Shown: positions 9,368 to 18,727, counted from the first letter of the stretch. The stretch is 53,574 nucleotides of DNA from Comamonadaceae bacterium (GCA_947373105.1 CANBWK010000009.1:1-53574); one strand, 5' to 3'. The notes: generated by a model from the letters alone, not told the origin. A program made the numbers and translations.

Positions 9368-10807
9368 TTAGTGCGCAACAAACGTCACACGATCTGGCAC
9401 TTGTTTGGGCGTGCCCAACTGGCTCCACCAAGGCATGAGCAAGAAGAAACCAAAATAAAACAGGGAGCCAACTTGGGATACACGCTCACCAATGGGTGAA
9501 GGTGGTTGCACACCCAAATAGCCCAAGATCAAGAAGTTGATCACGAACACGCCGTACATGTATTTGTGCCAATCAGGACGGTAACGGATCGACTTGACCG
9601 GGCTGTTGTCCAGCCAAGGCAAGAAGAACAAGATCACGACAGCGCCTCCCATGACGACCACACCCCAGAATTTGGCGTCAATCGAAAGCATGAGCAAGGA
9701 CAAGACTACCGCACCACCGATCACGATGGCTTTGAGCAACGAAGGCAATTTACCTTTGAGCACTGCCAAAGCGGCACCACCGACCACGCATGCGATCAAG
9801 GCGTACATCATCTCGCTGGTGATGGCACGCAACATCGAATAGAAAGGCGTGAAATACCACACCGGGGCGATGTGCAAAGGCGTCTTCAAAGGATCGGCTG
9901 GAATGAAGTTGTTGTACTCCAAGAAGTAGCCACCCAACTCAGGTGCAAAGAACACGATGGCGGTGAACACCATCAGGAACAAGCTGACAGAATAAATGTC
10001 GTGTACCGTGTAGTAAGGGTGAAATGGAATGCCATCCAGAGGGTGGCCGTGGGCGTCCTTGGGCGCGTTCGGGCCCTTGATTTCCACACCATCAGGGTTG
10101 TTGGAGCCTACTTCGTGCAAAGCAATAATGTGCGCCACCACCAAGCCTAAAAGTACCAATGGAACAGCGATCACATGGAAGCTGAAGAATCGGTTCAAAG
10201 TGGCATCACCCACTACAAAGTCACCACGGATCAGCAAGGCCAAATCGGGACCAATGAACGGGATGGCCGAGAACAAGTTCACGATCACCTGAGCGCCCCA
10301 ATAGGACATTTGGCCCCATGGCAACAAATAACCCATGAAGGCTTCAGCCATCAAGCACAGGAAGATCGCGCAACCAAATACCCAGACCAGCTCGCGCGGC
10401 TTGCGGTAACTGCCGTAAATCAGGCCGCGAAACATGTGCAGATACACCACCACAAAAAACGCAGATGCCCCTGTGGAGTGCATGTAGCGAATCAACCATC
10501 CCCAAGGGACATCGCGCATGATGTACTCGACCGAGGCAAAGGCCACGGCAGGGGCGCCGATAATGCCGCCCACAGGGTTGGCATCGGGTTTGTAATGCAT
10601 CACCAAAAAGATGCCGGTCAAAATTTGGATGACCAGAACCAACAAGGACAAGGCACCAAAAACATACCAAAAATTCAAGTTTTTGGAAGCGTAGTACTCG
10701 CTCATGTGGGCTTTGAACAGCTCCGTTGCCGGAAAGCGGTTGTCCACCCAGTTCATCAACTTGGCACCAGCGGAGGCGTTAGGAGAGATTTCTTTGAATT
10801 CAGCCAT
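9368..10807 (-). CDS. petB: Ubiquinol-cytochrome c reductase, cytochrome b
   Basis: Integral membrane subunit with the two b haems and the quinol sites of complex III. At 479 residues it is longer than the mitochondrial protein because of extra C-terminal helices, as in other betaproteobacteria. Haem ligand histidines are H110/H211 and H124/H226. The Qo-site PEWY position reads PVWY at 315-318, a variant known from beta- and gammaproteobacteria. The conserved QILTG, LLPWGQMSYWGA and HEVGSNNP stretches are present. It lies 11 bases after petA and 19 before petC. Confidence 0.97.
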   Translation of the reverse strand: MAEFKEISPNASAGAKLMNWVDNRFPATELFKAHMSEYYASKNLNFWYVFGALSLLVLVIQILTGIFLVMHYKPDANPVGGIIGAPAVAFASVEYIMRDVPWGWLIRYMHSTGASAFFVVVYLHMFRGLIYGSYRKPRELVWVFGCAIFLCLMAEAFMGYLLPWGQMSYWGAQVIVNLFSAIPFIGPDLALLIRGDFVVGDATLNRFFSFHVIAVPLVLLGLVVAHIIALHEVGSNNPDGVEIKGPNAPKDAHGHPLDGIPFHPYYTVHDIYSVSLFLMVFTAIVFFAPELGGYFLEYNNFIPADPLKTPLHIAPVWYFTPFYSMLRAITSEMMYALIACVVGGAALAVLKGKLPSLLKAIVIGGAVVLSLLMLSIDAKFWGVVVMGGAVVILFFLPWLDNSPVKSIRYRPDWHKYMYGVFVINFLILGYLGVQPPSPIGERVSQVGSLFYFGFFLLMPWWSQLGTPKQVPDRVTFVAH

Positions 10808-10818
10808 GGTTTTCTGCC

Positions 10819-11415
10819 TTAAGCCTTCTTGTCTTCACCGACCAACAATTTGGTCTCTGAGAGGTACATATGGGGAGGCACTTCCAGATTGTCCGGCGCA
10901 GGTTTATTTTTGAATACGCGGCCAGCCAAATCAAAAGTCGAGCCATGGCAAGCGCAGAGAAAACCACCTTGCCAGTCATCAGGCAACGATGGCTGGGGGC
11001 CTGCACTGAGCCTGTCACCTGGTGAGCAGCCCAAGTGGGTACAAATGCCGACGGCCACCATGAATTCCGGCTTGATGGAGCGATGTCCATTCTTGGCGTA
11101 TTCGGGCGTAGGATAGGCACTTCTGGCTGATTGAGGATCGGCCAACTGAGCTTCTGACTTCTTCAAAGCTTCGACTTGCTCGGTCGTTCGGCGGATGATC
11201 CAAACGGGCTTGCCGCGCCACTCCACTGTCTTTTTTTCTCCGGGTTTGATGTCCGAAATATCGACCTCCACCGCAGCGCCTGCGGCTTTCGCCCGCTCTG
11301 AAGGCTGAAAACTGCTGATGAAGGGGGTGGCGACAAATCCGGCGCCTACGGCACCTGCACCAACGGAGGCAATCAGCCAGGTCCGCTTGCTGCTGTCGAC
11401 TGGGGTGTCACTCAT
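10819..11415 (-). CDS. petA: Ubiquinol-cytochrome c reductase, Rieske iron-sulfur subunit
   Basis: Rieske 2Fe-2S subunit of the bc1 complex; takes the first electron from ubiquinol. The 198-residue protein has an N-terminal twin-arginine-less anchor around residues 12-32, an extra insertion typical of proteobacteria, and the cluster boxes C125-T-H127-L-G-C130 and C154-A-C156-H157-G-S. It opens petABC. The N-terminal SKRTW lacks the usual RR pair, so Tat targeting must rely on a weaker KR-type signal, although tatABC is encoded in this window. Call is certain. Confidence 0.96.
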   Translation of the reverse strand: MSDTPVDSSKRTWLIASVGAGAVGAGFVATPFISSFQPSERAKAAGAAVEVDISDIKPGEKKTVEWRGKPVWIIRRTTEQVEALKKSEAQLADPQSARSAYPTPEYAKNGHRSIKPEFMVAVGICTHLGCSPGDRLSAGPQPSLPDDWQGGFLCACHGSTFDLAGRVFKNKPAPDNLEVPPHMYLSETKLLVGEDKKA

Positions 11416-11454
11416 GGGAATCCTCTAGCAAGTCTGTATCAGGGTTAACCTAGG

Positions 11455-11478
11455 ATTGTAGCTGAGTGAAAGATGCCT
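11455..11478 (-). promoter_or_regulatory. Possible promoter of petABC
   Basis: A TACAAT -10 box occurs on the minus strand at 11460-11455, about 40 bases upstream of the petA start. The -35 region at 17-18 bases is a poor match (GTGGAA), so this is only a candidate. The petA-mscL gap (139 bases) holds nothing else recognisable. Confidence 0.3.
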
Positions 11479-11554
11479 TCCACAGACCTCCGAGGCAAAA
11501 GAAAATAGGAGCTTTTCAGTTACATTAGCATTTTTAACTATTTAAGATGCATTT

Positions 11555-11974
11555 ATGACGATTGCAAAAGAATTTAAAGAGTTTGCATTGAAAGGCAATG
11601 TGATCGATTTGGCCGTCGGCGTCATCATTGGTGGGGCCTTCGGGAAAATTGTGGATTCGATTGTTAGCGACTTGATCATGCCCTTGGTGAGTCGCGTCTT
11701 TGGTGGGCTTGATTTCTCCAATTACTACCTGGCCTTGTCAGGCCAAGTTGCAGGGCTTTCATTGGTTGAAGCCAAAAAAATGGGCGCCGTATTTGCCTAT
11801 GGCAGCTTCATCACCGTGGCCATCAATTTTGTAATTCTGGCGTTCATTATCTTCATGATGGTCAAACAGATGAATCGCATGCGCCGCCAAGATGAACCCG
11901 CGGTGCAAGCGCCTGCAGTTACGCCTGAAGACGTGTTGCTGCTGCGCGAGATTCGCGACAGTCTGCGCAAGTAA
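11555..11974 (+). CDS. mscL: Large-conductance mechanosensitive channel MscL
   Basis: Homopentameric inner-membrane channel that opens under high tension to release osmolytes during hypo-osmotic shock. The 139-residue protein has the typical start [22 protein letters not shown]1 at about 17-45 containing [12 protein letters not shown], a periplasmic loop, TM2 at about 72-100, and a C-terminal helix. The gene stands alone between divergent petA and convergent pdxA, whose ends are 3 bases apart with no terminator hairpin. The upstream region is AT-rich. Confidence 0.96.
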   Translation: MTIAKEFKEFALKGNVIDLAVGVIIGGAFGKIVDSIVSDLIMPLVSRVFGGLDFSNYYLALSGQVAGLSLVEAKKMGAVFAYGSFITVAINFVILAFIIFMMVKQMNRMRRQDEPAVQAPAVTPEDVLLLREIRDSLRK

Positions 11975-11977
11975 ATA

Positions 11978-13051
11978 TCAGGCGCGGTGCGCCACGAGCG
12001 TTCGCGCCATACAGATCGCCTCCAACATGCTGGAGGCATCAGCAACACCTTGGCCTGCGATATCAAAGGCGGTCCCATGGTCAGGACTCGTGCGAACAAA
12101 TGGCAACCCCAAGGTCACATTAACACCGTCTTCAAGGCCCATGTATTTCACAGGAATCAACCCTTGGTCATGGTACATGGCAATCACAACATCAAACTCG
12201 CATGCGCGTCCTAAAGGACTCCTGGCGCGCATGAATACAGTGTCGGGTGCAATTGGGCCCTGTACATTCATACCTTGGGCCCGCGCCATGGCCACGGCGG
12301 GTTCAATGATGTCGATTTCTTCACGACCGAACAAACCACCTTCGCCAGCATGCGGATTCAAGCCTGCCACAGCAATACGTGGCGATCGCCCCAAGGTGGC
12401 TTGCAAAGCTTCATGGGTAATGCGAATTGTCTCCAACACATTGGGCAAAGTCACGGCCTCTATCGCCTGCCTCAAGGACACATGAATACTGACCAAGACG
12501 GTGCGCAATTCTTCGTTCGCCAACATCATCCGCACAGGAACTTCAGCTACAGGCTTTTTCATGAATTCAACCGCCTCAGCCTGTAGCAACTCTGTATGAC
12601 CCGGGTAGCGATCGTAAGGAAAACCTGCAACAGACAGCGCCTCTTTGTGCAAAGGCGCAGTGACAATTGCGCCTATATCTCCCTGTAAGGCTGAACGCGC
12701 CGCCCAGAATACGCAGTCCCCTGCCGCCTTACCGGCTTCTGCGCAGATCTGCCCCCAAGGCAATACCGACATCGCTGAAATGACCTGTAGCACAGGAATA
12801 CAGCGCGGCGGAACATACAAAGCCTCTGAAGCTTGTTCGATCTCAACCACGGGCCACCGTTGCGAAGCCCCGTGAACAGCCAGAACTGCGCGCCGCACCA
12901 CCCCGACATCGCCCACCACAAAAGCCCCCTGCGTTGCTTGAGGATCTTGCGCAAAAGCTTTGACAATGATTTCGGGGCCAATACCGCAAGGGTCGCCCAT
13001 CGTGATCGCCAAAATTTTTCGAATGTTTGCAATCGAGGAAGTGTCTGTCAT
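11978..13051 (-). CDS. pdxA: 4-hydroxythreonine-4-phosphate dehydrogenase
   Basis: NAD-dependent enzyme of the DXP-dependent pyridoxal 5'-phosphate pathway, oxidising 4-phosphohydroxythreonine. The protein has 357 residues, a little longer than the E. coli enzyme. Family signatures are the N-terminal ITMGDPCGIGPEI, the metal-histidine stretch PGHTELL near residue 165, and the C-terminal MYHDQGLIP and GTAFDIAGQG. It starts 6 bases after the NIF3-family gene ends, so the two probably share a transcript. Confidence 0.95.
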   Translation of the reverse strand: MTDTSSIANIRKILAITMGDPCGIGPEIIVKAFAQDPQATQGAFVVGDVGVVRRAVLAVHGASQRWPVVEIEQASEALYVPPRCIPVLQVISAMSVLPWGQICAEAGKAAGDCVFWAARSALQGDIGAIVTAPLHKEALSVAGFPYDRYPGHTELLQAEAVEFMKKPVAEVPVRMMLANEELRTVLVSIHVSLRQAIEAVTLPNVLETIRITHEALQATLGRSPRIAVAGLNPHAGEGGLFGREEIDIIEPAVAMARAQGMNVQGPIAPDTVFMRARSPLGRACEFDVVIAMYHDQGLIPVKYMGLEDGVNVTLGLPFVRTSPDHGTAFDIAGQGVADASSMLEAICMARTLVAHRA

Positions 13052-13057
13052 GAGATT

Positions 13058-13813
13058 TCAGGCGGGATTGTCGATGTCAATGAATTGATGTGCCACGCCT
13101 AAGCTTTGCGCCACGTGCGAAGCCACAGCCTGAGCCCCATACCGCTCGGTGGCATGATGACCGCAAGCGAGGAAGGCGACCCCCATTTCATGGGCGTAAT
13201 GCATTTGGGGCTCTGAAATTTCACCGGTTAAAAATACATCCACACCGGCGGCAATGGCTTCTTCAAAATACCCCTGCGCACCCCCACTACACCAAGCCAA
13301 ACGTCGAATCTCCCGCCCGACAGGATCGATGCAAATCACATGCCGACCCAGCGTGTGGGCTACGTGATCAGCCAATTGCTGCGCATTCTGAAAGGCTTGC
13401 GTTCCCACCTGACCAAGGCAAGCCAGCTTTTGCTCACCAAACCAGTCCGTAATTTCAAAACCCAAGATCTGCCCCAACTGCGCGTTGTTTCCCAACGTCG
13501 GGTGGGCATCCAATGGCAAATGGTAAGCCCAGACATTGATGTCATGCGCCAGCAGCAACTTCAAACGCTCTCGCATCCAGCCCACAACGCGACCGTCCTG
13601 TCCGCGCCAAAAAAGCCCATGGTGAACCAAAATGCCATCCGCTTTCAAATCAATAGCGGCTTCAATCAAGGCTTTGCTGGCAGTCACACCTGAAACCAGC
13701 TTATGAACATTCGCGCGTCCTTGCACTTGCAAGCCATTTGGCCCGTAATCCTTAAAACGATCAGGTTGTAACAGTGCATCAAAGGCCGCTGTGAGTTGTT
13801 TGGCTTCGGTCAT
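13058..13813 (-). CDS. NIF3-like dinuclear metal centre protein (YbgI family)
   Basis: A 251-residue cytosolic protein of the NIF3/YbgI family (older annotations: GTP cyclohydrolase I type 2). Homologues form hexamers with a di-metal site; the in vivo role is uncertain. Metal-ligand signatures are visible as VHHGLFWRG near residue 63, HLPLD near residue 100 and the C-terminal GHHATERYG. It begins the pair with pdxA and diverges from the protease gene at 13903. Confidence 0.86.
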   Translation of the reverse strand: MTEAKQLTAAFDALLQPDRFKDYGPNGLQVQGRANVHKLVSGVTASKALIEAAIDLKADGILVHHGLFWRGQDGRVVGWMRERLKLLLAHDINVWAYHLPLDAHPTLGNNAQLGQILGFEITDWFGEQKLACLGQVGTQAFQNAQQLADHVAHTLGRHVICIDPVGREIRRLAWCSGGAQGYFEEAIAAGVDVFLTGEISEPQMHYAHEMGVAFLACGHHATERYGAQAVASHVAQSLGVAHQFIDIDNPA

Positions 13814-13902
13814 AGCTTGAGAATAGAGGATCTGCCCTTATTGTGAGTGATGTTGAGGCAATTAGTGCGTACAGTTTTCGCTGCATCCCCGACAATGGAC
13901 TT

Positions 13903-15066
13903 ATGAAACGATTTTGGCTTTTATTTTCTCAAACCGTGACGCTGTTGCTTGCGGTGATTTTTGTGGTCTCCACTTTGAAGCCCCAATGGCTCCTGTTTGC
14001 GCCACATTCGACGCGTCAAGTCACCTTGCTGGAGGCGCCCTCAAGCGCCACACAACAAAGACCCGCAGGCAGTCTGAGTGAGGCCGCACGCATTGCTTCA
14101 CCCTCAGTCGTCAGCATTAACACAAGTAAAAATGCGAAGCCACGTCGTAAAGGAGATCCTTGGTTTCATTTTTTTAACGGTGACCCCGACGATCAGGACT
14201 TATCAGGACTGGGCAGCGGTGTCATTGTCAGTCCGCAAGGCTATATCCTCACCAACAATCACGTCGTTGAAGAGGCTGACGGGATTGAGGTTGTCTTGCA
14301 CGATGGGCGCAAAGCCACAGCCAAAGTCATTGGCGTTGACCCGGACACCGACTTGGCCTTGCTGAAAATCGAATTAGACAAACTGCCAGCCATCGTTTTA
14401 GGCAACACAGAAAACTTACTGGTAGGCGATGTGGTTCTGGCCATCGGTAACCCATTTGGGGTGGGGCAAACCGTGACTTCAGGCATCGTGAGCGCCCTGG
14501 GCCGCAACCATTTGGGTATCAATACTTTTGAAAATTTCATCCAAACTGACGCCGCCATCAATCCTGGAAATTCCGGTGGTGCTCTGGTGGATGTGAGGGG
14601 ACATTTGCTGGGCATCAATTCGGCCATTTATTCCCGCTCTGGCGGCAGCATGGGCATCGGTTTTGCCATCCCCGTATCAACCGCTAAAAACATCATGGAC
14701 AGCCTGCTCAAAGACGGCAAAGTCACCCGCGGTTGGCTCGGTGTGGAGCCGGTCGAACTCTCCCCAGAATCAGCCCAGGCCTTTGGAGTCGTCCCCGATG
14801 GCCCATCAGGCCAGTTGCCTCAGGGCGTCATGATTTCGGGTGTTTTGCAAAATGGACCGGCTGCCAAGGCGGGCCTCAAGCCCGGTGATGTGATCACACA
14901 GGTCTCTTCGCATCAGGTGCGAAATGTTGCTGAACTGCTCAGCCAGGTCGCCACGCTTCAACCGGGAACCGCTTCGACGCTTCGGATATTAAGGGGAAAT
15001 AAGGTGCTGGAATTGATGGTCAACCCGGGAACACGCCCACTGAGCCCAGCAAACAAGCCCCGATAA
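13903..15066 (+). CDS. Periplasmic trypsin-like serine protease, single PDZ (DegS/DegQ type)
   Basis: HtrA-family protease for envelope quality control or stress signalling. From ATG 13903 it has 387 residues. A membrane anchor spans about residues 8-25, followed by a linker, a protease domain with triad H120 (LTNNHV), D150 (DTDLALL) and S224 (NPGNSGG), and only one PDZ domain at about 285-375. The single PDZ plus N-terminal anchor resembles DegS, but Burkholderiales annotate this locus as DegQ or Do; no symbol is assigned. A GTG at 13843 would add 20 residues. It faces tatC, 18 bases apart. Confidence 0.9.
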   Translation: MKRFWLLFSQTVTLLLAVIFVVSTLKPQWLLFAPHSTRQVTLLEAPSSATQQRPAGSLSEAARIASPSVVSINTSKNAKPRRKGDPWFHFFNGDPDDQDLSGLGSGVIVSPQGYILTNNHVVEEADGIEVVLHDGRKATAKVIGVDPDTDLALLKIELDKLPAIVLGNTENLLVGDVVLAIGNPFGVGQTVTSGIVSALGRNHLGINTFENFIQTDAAINPGNSGGALVDVRGHLLGINSAIYSRSGGSMGIGFAIPVSTAKNIMDSLLKDGKVTRGWLGVEPVELSPESAQAFGVVPDGPSGQLPQGVMISGVLQNGPAAKAGLKPGDVITQVSSHQVRNVAELLSQVATLQPGTASTLRILRGNKVLELMVNPGTRPLSPANKPR

Positions 15067-15084
15067 AGAAGCCATGCGTTTGCG

Positions 15085-15864
15085 CTAGTCCGGCTCGACA
15101 GGTGCCTGCGTGTGCTTGATGAAAACTTGTGCAGCCCAAATGCCCAACTCATACAAAATACACATCGGAATGGCCAAAGCCAACTGCGAGACCACATCGG
15201 GAGGTGTGACGACAGCAGCGATCACAAAAGCCAGCACCACAAAGTAGCCGCGAAACTCCTTGAGTTTTTCTATACTGACCACATTCATCCGCGCCAAGAC
15301 CACCACGGCAATCGGCACTTCAAAGGTCATGCCAAAGGCCAAGAACATGGACAACACGAAACCCAGGTAGGCCTCAATGTCAGGCGCAGCAGTGATACTT
15401 TTGGGCGCAAAGCTCTGGATGAATTTGAACACCTGGCCAAACACAAAGAAATAACAGAACGCTACACCCATGAAAAACAAGACGGTGCTGGAAATGACCA
15501 AGGGCATGACCAATTTTTTCTCGTGTGCATACAGCCCAGGGGCAATAAACGCCCAGACTTGGTAAAGCACCACGGGCAAAGCAATCAAAAACGATGCCAT
15601 CATCAAAATTTTGAGGGGCACCATGAAGGGGGAAATCACCGAGGTGGCAATCAAGGTCGCACCTTTTGGCAAATTAGCCACCAAAGGTTGCGCCAAAATA
15701 TCGTAAAGGGCAGCAGGCCCAGGGTAGAGCGCTAAAACCAACGCAGCGACGCCCACTGCAATCAGGGCGCGCACCAACCGGTCGCGCAGCTCCATCAAGT
15801 GAGTGACAAATGGCTGTTCAGTGCCTGCGAGTTCGTCTTCAGGGGGGGTCGGCGTTTCAGACAT
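15085..15864 (-). CDS. tatC: Twin-arginine translocase subunit TatC
   Basis: Multispanning receptor for twin-arginine signal peptides of folded proteins. The 259-residue protein has six predicted membrane helices and the N-terminal signature THLMELRDRL near residue 20, where the glutamate contacts the signal peptide; FxFGMTFEVP near residue 170 is also typical. It follows tatB by 3 bases and ends the tatABC group, itself the tail of the long his run. Confidence 0.96.
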   Translation of the reverse strand: MSETPTPPEDELAGTEQPFVTHLMELRDRLVRALIAVGVAALVLALYPGPAALYDILAQPLVANLPKGATLIATSVISPFMVPLKILMMASFLIALPVVLYQVWAFIAPGLYAHEKKLVMPLVISSTVLFFMGVAFCYFFVFGQVFKFIQSFAPKSITAAPDIEAYLGFVLSMFLAFGMTFEVPIAVVVLARMNVVSIEKLKEFRGYFVVLAFVIAAVVTPPDVVSQLALAIPMCILYELGIWAAQVFIKHTQAPVEPD

Positions 15865-15867
15865 GAA

Positions 15868-16335
15868 TCAATTCAAAGGCTTGGGTCGATAACGAGCGAC
15901 CCGCGCCGCACCAGACAAAGCCCGTGTGCGTGTTCCGCTTTTAGATTTGTACCACTGTGGCATGGCCGTTTGTTTAAGGCGCCACTTTTTACCCGGATGT
16001 TTGTAACTCGGAGGGGGTGGCTCCCAAGGTTTGACGGCTTCATCGCCCATCACACCGGCAGTCGTTTCGTTCCAATCTTTCTCAAAGTCAATGGCCGAGG
16101 ACTGGACAGACTGCTCAACGCCTCGCGCTGCATCCTCCATCGTCTCTTTCATTTTTTTGAGTTCGTCCAGGTCCATCGAACGATTGACCTCGGCCTTCAC
16201 ATCAGCCACGTAGCGTTGTGCTTTGCCCAGCATTGACCCTAAGGTACGTGCCACACGAGGTAACTTCTCGGGGCCAATGACAATCAATGCCACCACACCA
16301 ATGAGCGCTATTTTAGAAATCCCTAAATCGAGCAC
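15868..16335 (-). CDS. tatB: Twin-arginine translocase subunit TatB
   Basis: Partner of TatC in substrate recognition. The 155-residue protein begins [21 protein letters not shown] (as family start), with one membrane helix at about 7-20 and the [11 protein letters not shown] amphipathic helix next. The C-terminal half is charged and proline-rich and poorly conserved, as usual. It lies 24 bases after tatA. TatB and TatA are told apart by length and by the EKLP hinge. Confidence 0.92.
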   Translation of the reverse strand: MLDLGISKIALIGVVALIVIGPEKLPRVARTLGSMLGKAQRYVADVKAEVNRSMDLDELKKMKETMEDAARGVEQSVQSSAIDFEKDWNETTAGVMGDEAVKPWEPPPPSYKHPGKKWRLKQTAMPQWYKSKSGTRTRALSGAARVARYRPKPLN

Positions 16336-16359
16336 AGCATCCGTTCAGACAAATTCAAT

Positions 16360-16596
16360 TCAAGACTTGGTCTTGGCTTCGACATCGATGGTATTTTTAT
16401 CGGCAACAGCCGCATTGGCCACTTGGCCCGCAGGTTTGTCTTCAGTCGGTGGCACGCTACCGTCTTTCATACCGTCTTTAAAACCTTTGACGGCACCACC
16501 TAAATCGGAACCCATGTTCCTGAGCTTTTTGGTGCCGAAAACCATCACTACGATCAACAGAACAATCAGCCAATGCCAAATGGAAAAGGAACCCAT
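16360..16596 (-). CDS. tatA: Twin-arginine translocase subunit TatA
   Basis: Pore-forming subunit that polymerises to let folded proteins cross. 78 residues: a membrane helix at about 4-21 beginning [15 protein letters not shown], the hinge [14 protein letters not shown], an amphipathic helix, and a short acidic tail. AGGAG stands six bases before the ATG. An 88-base gap separates it from the HIT gene and holds a candidate promoter. Confidence 0.95.
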   Translation of the reverse strand: MGSFSIWHWLIVLLIVVMVFGTKKLRNMGSDLGGAVKGFKDGMKDGSVPPTEDKPAGQVANAAVADKNTIDVEAKTKS

Positions 16597-16621
16597 GAAA
16601 TTCTCCTAACAATCTACGATG

Positions 16622-16651
16622 ATTCTAAGTGGGAAGTGGACACATTCTGAA
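16622..16651 (-). promoter_or_regulatory. Possible internal promoter for tatABC
   Basis: Minus-strand TTCAGA (-35) and TAGAAT (-10) with an 18-base spacer lie in the 88-base gap between the HIT gene and tatA, 26-55 bases upstream of the tatA ATG. Both boxes are imperfect. Such a promoter would let tatABC be made apart from the his genes. Confidence 0.35.
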
Positions 16652-16684
16652 CCTAAAGCGCCAAGCACCCTGTGAATTGAGGAA

Positions 16685-17056
16685 TTATCCCCGCATCCAA
16701 GGTCGGGGGCCGCCCATAACGTGCCAGTGCAGATGGAGCACCTCCTGCCCGCCCTCTTTCCCCGTGTTGGTCGCAATGCGGTATCCCCCTTCAGGATAAG
16801 GCCGGCAACCATTGTCGAGGGCCAATTGAGGCAATAAAGTCAGCAAGTGACCCAGTAACGGCGCATCTGCAGCCGTAACTTGCGCCATGGAGGGGATATG
16901 CAGCTTGGGCACCACCAAAAAATGCACGGGCGCCCAAGGGGCAATGTCATGAAAAGCAAAAACATGCTCGTCCTCATACACCTTGCGTGAAGGGATTTGA
17001 CCGGCAATTATTTTGCAAAAAACGCAATTCGAATCTGTCATCTCAGGCTTCATCAT
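16685..17056 (-). CDS. HIT family purine nucleoside phosphoramidase (HinT-like)
   Basis: Histidine triad protein, probably hydrolysing nucleoside phosphoramidates and aminoacyl-adenylates. The 123-residue protein has a CxxC zinc pair at C11/C14 and the triad HLHWH at residues 108-112 followed by VMGG. GAGGA five bases before the ATG supports start 17056; methionines at residues 2 and 6 are alternatives. It sits between hisE (12 bases upstream) and tatA, as is common in Burkholderiales. Confidence 0.9.
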   Translation of the reverse strand: MMKPEMTDSNCVFCKIIAGQIPSRKVYEDEHVFAFHDIAPWAPVHFLVVPKLHIPSMAQVTAADAPLLGHLLTLLPQLALDNGCRPYPEGGYRIATNTGKEGGQEVLHLHWHVMGGPRPWMRG

Positions 17057-17068
17057 TCAAGTCCTCAT

Positions 17069-17437
17069 TCATTCGCCAGCACGTTCCCGTGCCTGAACTT
17101 TGCGCAAGGCTTTTTCTTCCAAGCCACTCAGGCCTTCACGGCGTGACAATTCGGCCACAACATCAGCAGGGCTCAGATCGTAATGGGCCAAAGCAATCAT
17201 GCAGTGGAACCACAAATCAGCCACCTCGCCCACCAGTTTAGATTTGTCGCCGCCATGGTCCACATCTTTCGCGGCCATCACGGTTTCGGTGGCTTCTTCG
17301 CCTATCTTTTTCAAAAAGGCATCGGGGCCTTTGTACAGCAGGCGGGCCACATAGCTTTTTTCAGGGTCGCCACCATTTGCAGGCTTGCGAGCCTCAATGA
17401 CTTGCGCCAGACGCGCCAGAGAATCCACAGCATTCAT
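17069..17437 (-). CDS. hisE: Phosphoribosyl-ATP pyrophosphatase
   Basis: Second step of histidine synthesis: PR-ATP to PR-AMP. 122 residues from ATG 17437, five bases after the hisI stop; the frame is open further upstream but that would overlap hisI. All-alpha MazG-like fold with the acidic motif [12 protein letters not shown] and the GEVADLWFH stretch that binds metal. It is encoded separately from HisI, unlike the fused enterobacterial HisIE. Confidence 0.93.
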   Translation of the reverse strand: MNAVDSLARLAQVIEARKPANGGDPEKSYVARLLYKGPDAFLKKIGEEATETVMAAKDVDHGGDKSKLVGEVADLWFHCMIALAHYDLSPADVVAELSRREGLSGLEEKALRKVQARERAGE

Positions 17438-17442
17438 GGCGT

Positions 17443-17832
17443 TCACTTGTAAATGGTTTCGGGGTCTTTGAGCACCGGCGCGGCCACTTGCCATTGGCCG
17501 TCCTCAAAGCGCTGGTAAAAACAACTGTGCCGGCCAGTGTGGCAGGCAATGCCCGGTTCGTGCCCGAGTTGCGTCACCGTCAGCAACAACACGTCATTGT
17601 CGCAATCGAGGCGGATGTCGTGCACGGTCTGCACATGACCGGACTCCTCGCCCTTGAACCACAGCTTGCCCCTTGAGCGACTGAAGTACACAGCGCGTTG
17701 GAGCTCGGCCGTCTTTTGCAAAGCCTCACGGTTCATCCAGGCGAACATCAACACGTCGCCAGAGTCTTTTTCTTGGGCGATGACCGGCACCAAGCCTTTG
17801 TCGTCCCATTTGATGTTGTCGAGCCAATTCAT
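17443..17832 (-). CDS. hisI: Phosphoribosyl-AMP cyclohydrolase
   Basis: Third step of histidine synthesis, opening the adenine ring of PR-AMP. The 129-residue zinc enzyme shows [20 protein letters not shown] near the start, the magnesium-binding [12 protein letters not shown] stretch, and the zinc motif [10 protein letters not shown] near residue 97. It stands 80 bases after hisF, an AT-rich gap with no gene. Its base composition is GC-rich compared with hisE (39 G/C in the 60 bases from 17521). Confidence 0.95.
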   Translation of the reverse strand: MNWLDNIKWDDKGLVPVIAQEKDSGDVLMFAWMNREALQKTAELQRAVYFSRSRGKLWFKGEESGHVQTVHDIRLDCDNDVLLLTVTQLGHEPGIACHTGRHSCFYQRFEDGQWQVAAPVLKDPETIYK

Positions 17833-17912
17833 AGGGGTGATCTTAAGACATATGGGTATGAATTAACTATTGCGTCATCCCATCAAGGCAAACATGATTT
17901 TGAGTATGCTTT

Positions 17913-18713
17913 TTACAAGCGCACAGGTATCCCGCGCTCCCGCATCCGCTCTTTGGCCTGCTGCACCGTGTATTCACCGTAGTGGAAGATGCTCGCGGCC
18001 AGCACGGCATCAGCGCCGCCGAGGCTCACGCCGTCGGCCAGGTGGTCGAGGTTGCCCACACCGCCAGACGCAATCACGGGCACGCTCACGGCGTCGCTCA
18101 CCGCGCGGGTCAGTGGCAGGTCAAAGCCGCTTTTGGTACCGTCGCGGTCCATGCTGGTGAGCAAGATTTCTCCTGCACCGTACTCGGCCATCTGCTGGGC
18201 CCAGGCCACGGCGTCCAGGCCCACGTTTTTGCGGCCGCCATGGCTGTACACGTCCCAGCCCGGCCCCATGGGCAGGCCATTCGCGCCGATGCGCTGTTCG
18301 TCTTCGGGTGAACGGCGTTTGGCGTCTATGGCCACCACGATGCACTGCGCGCCGTATTTGGCCGAGGCTTCGCGGATGACTTGCGGGTTGGCAATCGCGG
18401 CAGAGTTGAAACTGGTTTTATCGGCGCCTGCGTTGAGCAGGCGGCGCACATCGTCGACGGTGCGCACACCGCCGCCCACGGTCAGCGGAATGAACACTTG
18501 TGAAGCCACGGCCTCGATGATGTGCAGGATCACGTCGCGCCCATCGCTGGTGGCGGTGATGTCCAGAAAAGTTAACTCATCAGCGCCCTGCTCGTTGTAG
18601 CGTGCGGCGATTTCCACCGGGTCACCGGCGTCGCGCAACTCAACAAAGTTGACGCCCTTGACGACCCGACCACCGGTCACATCGAGGCAAGGGATGATGC
18701 GTTTGGCGAGCAT
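17913..18713 (-). CDS. hisF: Imidazole glycerol phosphate synthase, cyclase subunit
   Basis: Uses ammonia from HisH to close the imidazole ring, giving IGP and AICAR. From ATG 18713 it has 266 residues, a beta/alpha barrel starting [11 protein letters not shown] with catalytic D11; the second aspartate lies near residue 130 in [10 protein letters not shown]. The frame is open to 18788, but that extension lies inside the mutarotase gene and lacks the family start. Sequence from about 18000 to 18500 is roughly 70% G+C, much above hisA and hisE, which suggests replacement by recombination. Confidence 0.96.
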   Translation of the reverse strand: MLAKRIIPCLDVTGGRVVKGVNFVELRDAGDPVEIAARYNEQGADELTFLDITATSDGRDVILHIIEAVASQVFIPLTVGGGVRTVDDVRRLLNAGADKTSFNSAAIANPQVIREASAKYGAQCIVVAIDAKRRSPEDEQRIGANGLPMGPGWDVYSHGGRKNVGLDAVAWAQQMAEYGAGEILLTSMDRDGTKSGFDLPLTRAVSDAVSVPVIASGGVGNLDHLADGVSLGGADAVLAASIFHYGEYTVQQAKERMRERGIPVRL

Positions 18714-18727
18714 AAAGTTCCAGTAAT

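Noticed and set aside
10175..10822. Open frame of 215 codons on the plus strand opposite petB
   Set aside because: Fully antisense to the certain petB gene, histidine/glutamine-rich low-quality protein with no family pattern; a shadow of codon bias.
17833..17912. AT-rich gap between hisF and hisI, with an open frame across it ending at 17982
   Set aside because: Frame is mostly antisense to hisI and hisF and matches no family; the gap itself shows no firm promoter or hairpin.
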